Shown one piece after another: positions 47,579-55,852 of a stretch of 64,000 nt of DNA. Position 1 is the first letter of the stretch. Each line of letters opens with the position of its first letter. A model generated the notes under the pieces. The model was not told where the DNA came from, made no database searches, and saw nothing but the letters and a program-made list of their open reading frames with translations. The position numbers and the translations under genes are program-made. The DNA is from Ectothiorhodospira lacustris (GTDB lineage Bacteria; Pseudomonadota; Gammaproteobacteria; Ectothiorhodospirales; Ectothiorhodospiraceae), in the NCBI RefSeq assembly GCF_022227845.1, contig NZ_JAJNQN010000013.1, forward strand, positions 46,088-110,087. Direction: 5' to 3'.

Positions 47579-48802
47579 ATGGACACGCCGTTCAAGACAC
47601 GCCGCTCCCCGCCGGCCCGGGGACCTCACCGCTATCGGCTCAGGGTCGATGGTGATGATTTCTTTCCCGCCATGGTGGACGCCATCGAATCGGCCCGAGA
47701 GCGGGTGCTGCTGGAGATGTATCTGTGCAGCTCCGGTGCACTGACCACCCGTTTCATCGATGCCCTGTGCCTGACTGCAACCCGTGGCGTGGAGGTCTGC
47801 GTCCTGCTGGATGATTTCGGCAGTCTGGCCCTCTCCGGTGGCGACCGGGGGCGCCTGCTGGCCCATGGCGTGCAACTGGGCATGTATAACCCGCTGGGTC
47901 TGAAACGACTCCATCTGTCCCTGTTCCGGAACCACCGCAAACTGCTGGCTGTGGATGGCCGGGTGGCCTTCGTGGGCGGTGCCGGGCTGACCGATGATTT
48001 TGATCCCCGCTTTGCCGGCGACCTGGCCTGGCATGAGGTCATGCTGGAGATCCGTGGACCCTGCGTGTCGGATTGGGAACAGCTGTTCGCCAGAACCTGG
48101 GCCCGCTGGCATGCCTACCCCCTGACGTTGCCGGCCCCCCGGGCCGGTGACCACGGCCCGGCAGATGGACGGGTAGTGGGTAACAGCGTCCTGGGGGGAC
48201 GGTCGGTGATGCGGTCGGTGATCGCCGCCGTCAAGAAGTCACGGCGGCGAGTGTGGATCACCACGGCCTATTTTGTGCCCACCCTGCGTCTGCGCCGGGT
48301 GCTGGCCCGGGCCGCCCGCAACGGCGTGGATGTACGGCTGCTGCTGCCAGGTCCGAAGACGGACCAGCCGGCGGTCAGGCATGCGGGGCGGCGCTTCTAC
48401 GGGCGGCTACTGCGGTCGGGAGTCCGTATCTTTGAGTACGAACCGCGCTGCCTGCATGCCAAGTATGTGGTCTGTGATGACTGGGGCAGCGTGGGCTCCA
48501 GCAACCTGGATCACTGGACCTTGCGCTGGAATCTGGAAGCCAATCAGGTGGTGACCGCCCCATACACCGTGGCGGAACTGGCCGGCCTGTTTGCGGGCGA
48601 TCTGGCGCAGGCCCGGGAATGGACCCTGCAGGAGTGGCAGGCACGAGGCCGCTGGCATCGTCTGATGGAGCGCCTGTTTGGTGCCCTGGATGAATGGCTG
48701 ATGCAACTCAGCTACATGCGGGATGTGCGGGAGGCGGACAAGGCGTTGCGCCGGGGCATCCATGCGCTGCCGGCGTCGAACCCCGCCTCCAGGGCGAGGT
48801 GA
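47579..48802 (+). CDS. Cardiolipin synthase B-type phospholipase D
   Basis: 407 residues with two HKD catalytic motifs: H119-R-K121-L-L-A-V-D126 and HAKYVVCD near residue 298, the PLD superfamily signature. GSVGSSNLDHWTLRWNLEAN and DDWGSVGSSNLD match the ClsB group that makes cardiolipin and related lipids from phosphatidylglycerol and phosphatidylethanolamine. No N-terminal membrane helices are seen, unlike ClsA. It ends 5 bases before the convergent mlaA stop. Confidence 0.92.
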   Translation: MDTPFKTRRSPPARGPHRYRLRVDGDDFFPAMVDAIESARERVLLEMYLCSSGALTTRFIDALCLTATRGVEVCVLLDDFGSLALSGGDRGRLLAHGVQLGMYNPLGLKRLHLSLFRNHRKLLAVDGRVAFVGGAGLTDDFDPRFAGDLAWHEVMLEIRGPCVSDWEQLFARTWARWHAYPLTLPAPRAGDHGPADGRVVGNSVLGGRSVMRSVIAAVKKSRRRVWITTAYFVPTLRLRRVLARAARNGVDVRLLLPGPKTDQPAVRHAGRRFYGRLLRSGVRIFEYEPRCLHAKYVVCDDWGSVGSSNLDHWTLRWNLEANQVVTAPYTVAELAGLFAGDLAQAREWTLQEWQARGRWHRLMERLFGALDEWLMQLSYMRDVREADKALRRGIHALPASNPASRAR

Positions 48803-48806
48803 CGGC

Positions 48807-49562
48807 TCAGAAATCGTCGTCCCAATCTTCCAGTTCCCGCAGCAAGTCGTACTGGTCTTCGCCGGGGGCACCGTCACGCACCAGATACTCCCGCCGCTGC
48901 AGGTAGGCATTGCGCAAGGCCATGTAGCGGTCAGTGGCGACGTCTTCCAGGGCACGCTCGGTGGGCAAAAAGCCCGCTCGCATATCGATGATGTCCACCA
49001 CCAGCAGGGCATTGCGAACGCCGGTCTCATCGTAGTAGTACAGCGGATGGGTCACCCCGTCCACCACCCGGGCCGGAGCATCCCGCAGGGTGCTGGGTCC
49101 CAGGAAGGGCAGCACCACGTACGGCCCGGAGGATACCCCCCAACGCCCCAGGGTCTGCCCGAAGTCCTCGTTGCTCTTTTCCAGCCCCATGGGACTGGCC
49201 ACGTCGAACAGCCCGAACACCCCGAAACTGGTATTCATGATGATGCGCGTCAGGTCCGAGGCGGCATCGTGGAACTTGAACTGCAGGGTGTTGTTGGCCA
49301 TGTTGACCACGTCCCGCAGGTTGGAAAAGAAGTTGGTGACACCGGTCTGCACCGGCTGGGGGGCGTAGCGCTCATAGCCCTCGGCCACGGGCTTGATCAC
49401 GGCGGAGTCCACCGCGTCATTGAACTGGAACATGGCCCGGTTGTAGCCCTCCCAGGGGTCGCGCGGGTCACGGGACTCCGGAGGGACGGTGGCACAGGCG
49501 GGTAGAAGCAGGACGGTCAGCAGCAACAACCAGATCGGGTGACGGGGCTTGGAGAGCTTCAC
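48807..49562 (-). CDS. mlaA: Outer-membrane lipid asymmetry lipoprotein MlaA (VacJ)
   Basis: Outer-membrane lipoprotein that removes misplaced phospholipids, working with porins and MlaC. A lipoprotein signal with LLLPAC (lipobox) lies at the N-terminus; the mature protein has DPWEGYNRAMFQFNDAVD, VTNFFSNLRDVVNMANNTLQF, and WGVSSGPYVVLPFLGPSTLRD. GTG 49562 is the preferred start; a GTG at 49613 would add a non-conserved leader. The acidic C-terminus ends EDWDDDF, as in many VacJ proteins. Confidence 0.93.
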   Translation of the reverse strand: MKLSKPRHPIWLLLLTVLLLPACATVPPESRDPRDPWEGYNRAMFQFNDAVDSAVIKPVAEGYERYAPQPVQTGVTNFFSNLRDVVNMANNTLQFKFHDAASDLTRIIMNTSFGVFGLFDVASPMGLEKSNEDFGQTLGRWGVSSGPYVVLPFLGPSTLRDAPARVVDGVTHPLYYYDETGVRNALLVVDIIDMRAGFLPTERALEDVATDRYMALRNAYLQRREYLVRDGAPGEDQYDLLRELEDWDDDF

Positions 49563-49618
49563 GGGCAATACCTGTGGCAACGGTGAACACGTGGGGGGTA
49601 TTATTCCCCTCACCCCAA

Positions 49619-49643
49619 CCCCTCTCCCCTGAGGGGAGAGGGG
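49619..49643 (-). terminator. CCCCTCTCCCC stem-loop downstream of argG
   Basis: An 11-bp stem (CCCCTCTCCCC at 49619-49629 with GGGGAGAGGGG at 49633-49643) closes the argG transcript before mlaA. It is a dispersed repeat of this genome, without a T-run. Confidence 0.55.
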
Positions 49644-49652
49644 TACCTTCCC

Positions 49653-50867
49653 TTACCGTCCCCGCTGGGCGGCGATGCGCATGCGCAGGGCGTTGAGCTT
49701 GATGAAGCCTTCCGCATCCTTCTGGTTGTAGGCGCCGGCATCATCCTCGAAGGTGGCGATATGGGCATCAAACAGGCTGTCGGATTCGGACTTGCGGCCG
49801 GCCACGATGACGTTGCCCTTGTAGAGCTTGATCCGCACCACGCCGTTCACATGGGCCTGGGAAGCATCGATCAGGGACTGCATCATCAGTCGTTCCGGAC
49901 TCCACCAGTAGCCGTTGTAGATCAGGCTGGCGTAGCGAGGCATCAGCTCGTCCTTCAGGTGGGCCGCCTCCCGGTCCATGGTGATGGACTCGATGGCACG
50001 ATGGGCCCTGAGCAGGATGGTGCCGCCGGGGGTTTCGTAGCAGCCGCGGGATTTCATGCCCACATAACGGTTCTCCACCAGGTCCAGGCGGCCGATGCCG
50101 TGGGCACCGCCGATCCGGTTCAGGGTGGCCAGCAGGGTGGCTGGGCTCATGGCCTCGCCGTTGAGGGCTACCGGATCACCGCGCTCGTAGCTGATTTCCA
50201 GGTATTCCGGCTTGTCCGGAGCGGCCTCGGGGGAGACACTCCAGCGCCACATGTCTTCCTCGGCCTCGAACCAGGGATCTTCCAAGGGCCCACCCTCGTA
50301 GGAGATGTGCAGCAGGTTGGCGTCCATGGAATACGGGGACTTCTTGCCTCGCTTCATCTCCACCGGGATGCCATGCTGATCGGCGTAGGCCAGCAACTTT
50401 TCCCGGGAGTTCAGGTCCCATTCCCGCCAGGGGGCGATGACCCGGATACCGGGCTTGAGGGCATAGGCGCCCAGCTCGAAACGCACTTGGTCGTTGCCCT
50501 TGCCGGTGGCGCCGTGGGAAACGGCATCGGCGCCGGTCTCGTTGGCGATCTCCACCAGGCGCTTGGCAATCAGGGGACGGGCGATAGAGGTGCCCAGCAG
50601 ATATTCACCCTCGTAGAGGGCATTGGCGCGGAACATGGGGAAGACGAAATCGCGCACGAATTCCTCGCGCAGATCGTCGATGTAGATTTCCTTCACGCCC
50701 ATGGCCTGGGCCTTGGCTCGAGCCGGTTCCAGCTCCTCGCCCTGGCCGATGTCGGCGGTAAAGGTCACCACCTCGCAGCCATAGGTATCCTCAAGCCACT
50801 TGAGGATGACCGACGTATCCAGCCCGCCCGAATAGGCGAGGACGACCTTTTTCACATCATTGGCCAT
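49653..50867 (-). CDS. argG: Argininosuccinate synthase
   Basis: Joins citrulline and aspartate in arginine synthesis. The ATP motif AYSGGLDTS is at residues 11-19; [21 protein letters not shown] and [24 protein letters not shown] are characteristic. 404 residues from ATG 50867; the in-frame TTG upstream is disfavoured. It is encoded alone, without argH or argF in the window. Confidence 0.95.
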   Translation of the reverse strand: MANDVKKVVLAYSGGLDTSVILKWLEDTYGCEVVTFTADIGQGEELEPARAKAQAMGVKEIYIDDLREEFVRDFVFPMFRANALYEGEYLLGTSIARPLIAKRLVEIANETGADAVSHGATGKGNDQVRFELGAYALKPGIRVIAPWREWDLNSREKLLAYADQHGIPVEMKRGKKSPYSMDANLLHISYEGGPLEDPWFEAEEDMWRWSVSPEAAPDKPEYLEISYERGDPVALNGEAMSPATLLATLNRIGGAHGIGRLDLVENRYVGMKSRGCYETPGGTILLRAHRAIESITMDREAAHLKDELMPRYASLIYNGYWWSPERLMMQSLIDASQAHVNGVVRIKLYKGNVIVAGRKSESDSLFDAHIATFEDDAGAYNQKDAEGFIKLNALRMRIAAQRGR

Positions 50868-50959
50868 GTAAGGCAACCCCTGGGAAAGACGTAAGTGGTA
50901 CAGGGGGGGCAGTATAACGAAACTGGGACCGGGTAAGGAATGGACGACACCTTCGGTGA

Positions 50960-51634
50960 TCAGATCTTGCGCTTGAGCTCCTGCTCCAGCTCCAGCATGA
51001 GATCACTGATATTGCCGGCGAACAAGCCGGTCTGATCCGCCAGACGATTTACTTCCTTGGCCACCACCGCAAAGCCGCGTCCGTGCTCTCCGGCCCGTGC
51101 GGCCTCGATACTGGCATTGAGGCTGAGCATGCGCAGGGCCTTGAGCACGATCAGGATCTGGTTGGACTCCGCGAAGATCGAGTTGCTCAGCCGGTTCACG
51201 GCGGCGATCTGTTCATGCCGCGCGGATTCCATTTCCCTGCGCCGTCGAATGTCGGTCACCGCACCCTCCAGATGCAGCAGTTTCCCTTCCTGATCAAGCA
51301 CCGGGCCACCCTGTTCATTGACCCAGCGCAGACTGCCGTCACGGTGTCGAATGCGGTAATCCACGTCCCAGTGGCCGCCGGCGGCTACGGCCTGGCTGAT
51401 GGCCTCGTCGACGGCGGCCGAATCCTCCGGGTGAATCAGGGAGGCGTAGGACACCGACCGGTTCAGTCGCAATTCATCCCGGCCATAGCCCGTAAGATCC
51501 CGGGCACGCCCGGAAATCACCAGCATGGTGTACTGGTCATCGTTGCGGCACCGGTAAAGGAATCCGTTCATTCGACTGGCGATGCTGTTCAAGGCATCCA
51601 GTTCAGTGCTTTCATCGGCCGTATGGGTGGGCAT
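50960..51634 (-). CDS. Soluble PAS protein with a truncated chemoreceptor signalling domain
   Basis: A 224-residue cytoplasmic protein. A PAS/PAC domain (about 20-135; [29 protein letters not shown] and [26 protein letters not shown]) is joined to a shortened signalling part carrying the hairpin-tip sequence [37 protein letters not shown]. Only one arm and the tip of the normal long coiled coil are present; no methylation helices or HAMP are seen, and no transmembrane segment. It is preceded by argG and followed by motY on the same strand, not by che genes. Confidence 0.75.
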   Translation of the reverse strand: MPTHTADESTELDALNSIASRMNGFLYRCRNDDQYTMLVISGRARDLTGYGRDELRLNRSVSYASLIHPEDSAAVDEAISQAVAAGGHWDVDYRIRHRDGSLRWVNEQGGPVLDQEGKLLHLEGAVTDIRRRREMESARHEQIAAVNRLSNSIFAESNQILIVLKALRMLSLNASIEAARAGEHGRGFAVVAKEVNRLADQTGLFAGNISDLMLELEQELKRKI

Positions 51635-51702
51635 GCTCGGGGCTCCGCAGTAAGGATCGTAGTGTAGTCCCTGCGCCCTGTAGAGACGATGGATTTCAGC
51701 CC

Positions 51703-52551
51703 TTACCGGGCCAGCCAGATGTCCACACGGCGATTAAGGGCCCAGGCCGCTTCCGTCCCGGCCGTATCCAGGGGCCATGACTGGCCGAAAGCACGGGTCT
51801 CTATCCGATCTGCCGCAATCCCCCGCCCTTGCAGATAGGCCTGCACGGCATGTGCCCGGCGCAGGGACAGGGCGTCGTTATAGGCCTCGGTGCCGCGCTC
51901 GTCCGCATGACCGCCAAGGACGACCCGGCCGGCAGGGCTGTCCCTGAGCACCGCCAGGAACCGGTCCAGTTCGGCATACTGATCCGGGCGGATACGGGCC
52001 TCGTCGAAATCGAAGTGGATGCGCCAGTCATCGAGGATCTCGAAGTCCAGTGCCCTGAGTTCCCCCTGGCAGGCACGAAAATCCGCCAAAACCTCCCGGA
52101 AACGCAGGGGCGAGAGGGTCACCCGAATGTCTCGGGCACCATGGCCGGGGTCCGGGTGTTGCACCAGGACCTCATGGCCGGTTTCCAGGCCATAGTAGAG
52201 GGTCAGGGCCTCCTCCCGTCCCAGCCGCAGCAGGCTATCCCCGGCCAGGGCGGGCACCGCCCCCAAGTCCTGCGAAACCAGATCGTGGCGCCAGTCCGGC
52301 GCCTGCAGGGATAACAGGCCCACATCGGGGGCATTCAGCGGGATACGCGGATCCAGGTGGAAACTCAGTGTGCGTCCCGGGCCGGCCTGGAAACGGGCGA
52401 TGCCGTAGCGAGGGATGGGCTGGATCAGTTCGCACAGGTCCGGCTCCTGGGTCACGATCCACTGGGCCTGTTCCATGCGAGGGCCATAGTCGGCGGCCCA
52501 CAGGCTGATGGGCGGCAGGCAGAACAAGAGGATGGCGTAACGAGCGTTCAT
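51703..52551 (-). CDS. motY: MotY-like flagellar stator protein with OmpA-type peptidoglycan-binding domain
   Basis: A 282-residue exported protein with a signal peptide (about 1-20). The N-terminal half has [25 protein letters not shown], like the MotY-specific domain (LCxLxxPIPxxG) that docks on the flagellar T ring; the C-terminal half is an OmpA domain, [30 protein letters not shown]. MotY is typical of sodium-driven stators, which suits a halophile. A generic OmpA-family lipoprotein is the alternative, but there is no lipobox. Confidence 0.85.
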   Translation of the reverse strand: MNARYAILLFCLPPISLWAADYGPRMEQAQWIVTQEPDLCELIQPIPRYGIARFQAGPGRTLSFHLDPRIPLNAPDVGLLSLQAPDWRHDLVSQDLGAVPALAGDSLLRLGREEALTLYYGLETGHEVLVQHPDPGHGARDIRVTLSPLRFREVLADFRACQGELRALDFEILDDWRIHFDFDEARIRPDQYAELDRFLAVLRDSPAGRVVLGGHADERGTEAYNDALSLRRAHAVQAYLQGRGIAADRIETRAFGQSWPLDTAGTEAAWALNRRVDIWLAR

Positions 52552-52570
52552 GCCTGGGTTTATCGGCGGG

Positions 52571-52601
52571 GGGTGAGGGAAGTTGAGGACTTCCCTCACC
52601 C
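52571..52601 (-). terminator. Stem-loop between lpdA and motY
   Basis: GGGTGAGGGAAGT (52571-52583) pairs with ACTTCCCTCACCC (52589-52601), a 13-bp perfect stem around TGAGG, just after the lpdA stop on the minus strand. It likely ends the aceEF-lpdA transcript; the T-run is missing. Confidence 0.6.
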
Positions 52602-52608
52602 CTCCCCC

Positions 52609-54378
52609 CTAACGCCGCCGCGGCGGCAGGATGTCGGTGACCGAGCCGTGGGCCACCTCCGCCGCGAAACAGAGGGTTTCCGACAGGGTGGGATGGGGAT
52701 GCACCGTCAGCCCCAGATCTTCCACGTCTGCCCCCATTTCCAGGGCCAGCAGGGCCTCGGCGATCAGTTCCCCGGCGTTGGGACCGACGATGCCGGCACC
52801 GATCACCCGCTGCTGATCATCCAGCAGCAGCTTGGTCAGACCGGCCTCGCCCCCCACGCTGATGGCACGACCACTGGCCGCCCACGGGAAGACCCCCTTG
52901 GTGTACTCGATCCCTTCCGCCTTGGCCTGCGTCTCGGTGAGCCCCATCCAGGCCACCTCCGGGTGGGTATAGGCCACGCTGGGGATGGCACGGGCATCGA
53001 AATGGGATTTTTGGCCCGCTGCCACCTCGGCGGCCACCTTGGCTTCGTGGCTGGCCTTGTGGGCCAGCATCGGGCCACCCACCACGTCGCCGATGGCGAA
53101 AATATGGTCGACGTTGGTCCGCATCTGCCGGTCCACCTTGATGAAGCCGTGTTCGTCCACCTCGATGCCCGCCGCTTCCGCATCGATCCGGCCGCCGTTG
53201 GGCAGGCGCCCCACCGCCACCAGGACCCGGTCGAAGGTATCCTGCACCGGGGCATTACCGCCCTCGAACCAGACCTGGATACCGTCGGCCACGGCCTCCG
53301 CCCGGGTCACGCGGGTACCGGTGAAGATATTCTCATAGCGGTCCTTGATCCGTTTTTCCAGCGGCTTGACCAGGTCACGGTCGGCACCGGGCATCAGATC
53401 CTTCGACAGCTCGCAGACCGTCACCTTCGAACCCAGCGCATCATAGACACAAGCCATCTCAAGCCCGATGATGCCGCCGCCCACCACCAGCAAACGACCG
53501 GGTATATCCTGCAGTTCCAGGGCACCGGTGGAATCCATCACCCGCGGATCATCCCAGGGAAAACCGGGCAGATGCACGGGCCGGGAACCCACGGCGACGA
53601 CGGCCTGCTCAAAACGGATCCGCTGCTCACCATCCTCCCCGGCCACGGTCAGGAGATGGGGCGAACTGAAACGTCCCACACCCTGCACCACCCTCACCTT
53701 GCGCTGTTTAGCCAGATGCTTGAGGCCACCGGTGAGCTTGCCTACCACACCATCCTTGTAAGCGGCCAGCGCAGGCAGGTCGATTTGCGGCCTGCCGAAG
53801 CGGATGCCATGCGGGGCGAAGGTCTCCGCCTCCTCGATCACCTGGGCGGCATGGAGCAGGGCCTTGGAGGGAATGCAGCCGACGTTCAGACAGACCCCTC
53901 CGATCTCCGAATAACGCTCCACCATGACCACGTCCAGGCCCAGGTCGGCGGCCCGGAAGGCGGCAGTATAGCCCCCGGGACCGGAGCCCAGCACCAGCAG
54001 GCCGCACCGGATGTCCGCGTCATCGGTCGATTCAGGGGTCGGCCCGGGAGCCGACTCAGGACCGCTGGATGCGTTCTCGGTATCCGGTGTGGGGGGTTGC
54101 GGGGGGGCGGTGTCCTGCTGCCGGGAGGCCTCGGCGGACTCGGCCTCCAACTCCAGGATGGCCGTACCCTGGGAGACCTTGTCACCCTTTTTCACCAGCA
54201 GTTTACCGATGGTCCCTCCCACCGGGGCCGGGATGTCGATGGAGGCCTTGTCGGACTCCAGGGTGATAAGCGGGTCTTCGGGTCTGACGGTGTCGCCCGG
54301 GGCGACAAGGATGTCGATGATTTCCACATCCTTGAAATCGCCGATGTCGGGGACCTGGATGGTGCGTGTCTGAGCCAT
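52609..54378 (-). CDS. lpdA: Dihydrolipoyl dehydrogenase (E3) with N-terminal lipoyl domain
   Basis: E3 of the pyruvate dehydrogenase complex, 589 residues because a lipoyl domain (about 1-80, lipoyl Lys in LESDKASIDIPAPVGG) and a Pro/Ala-rich linker precede the usual flavoprotein. The FAD site is LGSGPGGYTAAFRAADLGLDVVMVE, the redox disulfide is in GGVCLNVGCIPSKALLHA, the NAD site is LLVVGGGIIGLEMACVYDALG and the C-terminal His-Pro pair is in HPTLSETL. It follows aceF by 41 bases. The lipoyl-fused form is known in several bacteria. Confidence 0.95.
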   Translation of the reverse strand: MAQTRTIQVPDIGDFKDVEIIDILVAPGDTVRPEDPLITLESDKASIDIPAPVGGTIGKLLVKKGDKVSQGTAILELEAESAEASRQQDTAPPQPPTPDTENASSGPESAPGPTPESTDDADIRCGLLVLGSGPGGYTAAFRAADLGLDVVMVERYSEIGGVCLNVGCIPSKALLHAAQVIEEAETFAPHGIRFGRPQIDLPALAAYKDGVVGKLTGGLKHLAKQRKVRVVQGVGRFSSPHLLTVAGEDGEQRIRFEQAVVAVGSRPVHLPGFPWDDPRVMDSTGALELQDIPGRLLVVGGGIIGLEMACVYDALGSKVTVCELSKDLMPGADRDLVKPLEKRIKDRYENIFTGTRVTRAEAVADGIQVWFEGGNAPVQDTFDRVLVAVGRLPNGGRIDAEAAGIEVDEHGFIKVDRQMRTNVDHIFAIGDVVGGPMLAHKASHEAKVAAEVAAGQKSHFDARAIPSVAYTHPEVAWMGLTETQAKAEGIEYTKGVFPWAASGRAISVGGEAGLTKLLLDDQQRVIGAGIVGPNAGELIAEALLALEMGADVEDLGLTVHPHPTLSETLCFAAEVAHGSVTDILPPRRR

Positions 54379-54418
54379 GGATTCAAAACTCCTTTCTGCA
54401 GTGGTGGGAGTCGGCCTG

Positions 54419-55747
54419 CTACAACAGCATGCGCCGCATGTCCGACAGCAGACCGCTCAGACAGCTGGTGAAACGGGCGCCCAGGGCACCGTCGATGACC
54501 CGATGATCATAGGACAGGGACAGGGGCAGAATCAGTCGGGGCACAAAGGCCTTGCCATCCCAGACCGGCTGCATCCTGGCCCGCGAGACCCCCAGAATCG
54601 CCACCTCCGGGGCGTTGACGATGGGAGTGAACTGAGTGCCGCCGATCCCCCCCAGGCTGGTGATGGTGATGCACCCGCCCTGCATGTCGTCAGGCTTGAG
54701 ACGACGCTTGCGGGCCTTCTCGGAGACCTCGGCCATCTCATTGGCCAGCTCCACCAGGTTCTTGCGGTCCACATCCCGGATCACCGGTACCACCAGACCA
54801 TCGGGGGTGTCCACGGCGATGCCCAGGTGAAAATATTGTTTCAGGATCAGGTTTTCCCCGCCCGCATCCAGCGAGGCATTGACCCGGGGATACTCCTTCA
54901 GGGCCGAGACCAGGGCCTTCATCAGGAACACGAGGAAGGTGATCTTCACCCCCTTGTCCTTGTATTCGGCCACCAGGGACTTGCGGAAGGCATCCAGCTC
55001 GGTGATGTCCGCCTCGTCGAACTGGGTGACATGAGGGATACTCACCCAGTTGCGGTGCAGGTTCTCCCCGGTGAGGCGGTTGATGCGGGTCAGGGCCTGG
55101 GTCTTGACCGGACCGAAGCGGGAGAAGTCGATCTTCGGCGGCGGTGCAAGACCCGGCAGGGCCGCCGGTGCAGCGGTCAGGGCGTGCTTGACGAAGGCCT
55201 GCACGTCCTCCTTGAGGATGCGCCCCTTGCGGCCCTTGCCCTCCACCTTGCCCAGATCCACCCCCAGTTCCCGGGCAAACCGACGCACCCCCGGCGAGGC
55301 CAAGGCCTTGCGAAAGGCCGTCTCGTCCACCATCCCAGCCGTGGGGGAAGGCCGCGGACCGGGCGAGGGCACCGCTTCGTCCCGGACGGCCTCCCGGGGC
55401 CTCTCCGGCTCGGGCGCCGGGGCCTGAGCCGTTTCCGGCCGGGGGGGGGCTGCCTGTTGCGGCGACGGTTCCGGGGCCTTGTCAGGCGTTGGCGTCTTAC
55501 CCCCCTCTTCCGGTTCCAGATCCAGAATGGCCACCCCCTGGGAGACCCGGTCTCCCACCTTGACCTTCATGCCGCGCACGGTCCCGCCCCGGGGAGCAGG
55601 GATGTCGATGGAAGCCTTGTCGGATTCCAGGGTGATCAGCGGATCCTCCGGCTTGACCGTATCCCCCTCCCCCACCAGCACCTCGATGATTTCCACATCC
55701 TTGAAATCACCGATGTCGGGGACCTTGATTTCAACCACGTTGCCCAT
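54419..55747 (-). CDS. aceF: Dihydrolipoamide acetyltransferase (E2)
   Basis: Core of the pyruvate dehydrogenase complex, 442 residues from ATG 55747, with AAAGGAG 9 bases upstream. A single lipoyl domain (LESDKASIDIPAPRGG) is followed by a Pro/Ala/Glu-rich linker, an E3/E1-binding peripheral domain (SPGVRRFARELGVDLGKVEGKGRKGRILKEDVQ, in part), and the catalytic domain ending with LPLSLSYDHRVIDGALGARF (His-Asp catalytic pair DHRVIDG). One lipoyl domain rather than three, so the complex is of a smaller type than in E. coli. Confidence 0.96.
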   Translation of the reverse strand: MGNVVEIKVPDIGDFKDVEIIEVLVGEGDTVKPEDPLITLESDKASIDIPAPRGGTVRGMKVKVGDRVSQGVAILDLEPEEGGKTPTPDKAPEPSPQQAAPPRPETAQAPAPEPERPREAVRDEAVPSPGPRPSPTAGMVDETAFRKALASPGVRRFARELGVDLGKVEGKGRKGRILKEDVQAFVKHALTAAPAALPGLAPPPKIDFSRFGPVKTQALTRINRLTGENLHRNWVSIPHVTQFDEADITELDAFRKSLVAEYKDKGVKITFLVFLMKALVSALKEYPRVNASLDAGGENLILKQYFHLGIAVDTPDGLVVPVIRDVDRKNLVELANEMAEVSEKARKRRLKPDDMQGGCITITSLGGIGGTQFTPIVNAPEVAILGVSRARMQPVWDGKAFVPRLILPLSLSYDHRVIDGALGARFTSCLSGLLSDMRRMLL

Positions 55748-55852
55748 GGCGCAACTCCTTTGAAAGATTGGGTTCACCGGTGGCGGCAGGCGACGGGACG
55801 GGACAGACGCGCCGGCCGGTGATGCACGTCACAATGGATGCGGACCGGCGCC

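Noticed and set aside
52357..54471. A 704-residue plus-strand ORF over motY and lpdA.
   Set aside because: It is antisense to lpdA, which shows lipoyl, FAD and NAD motifs.
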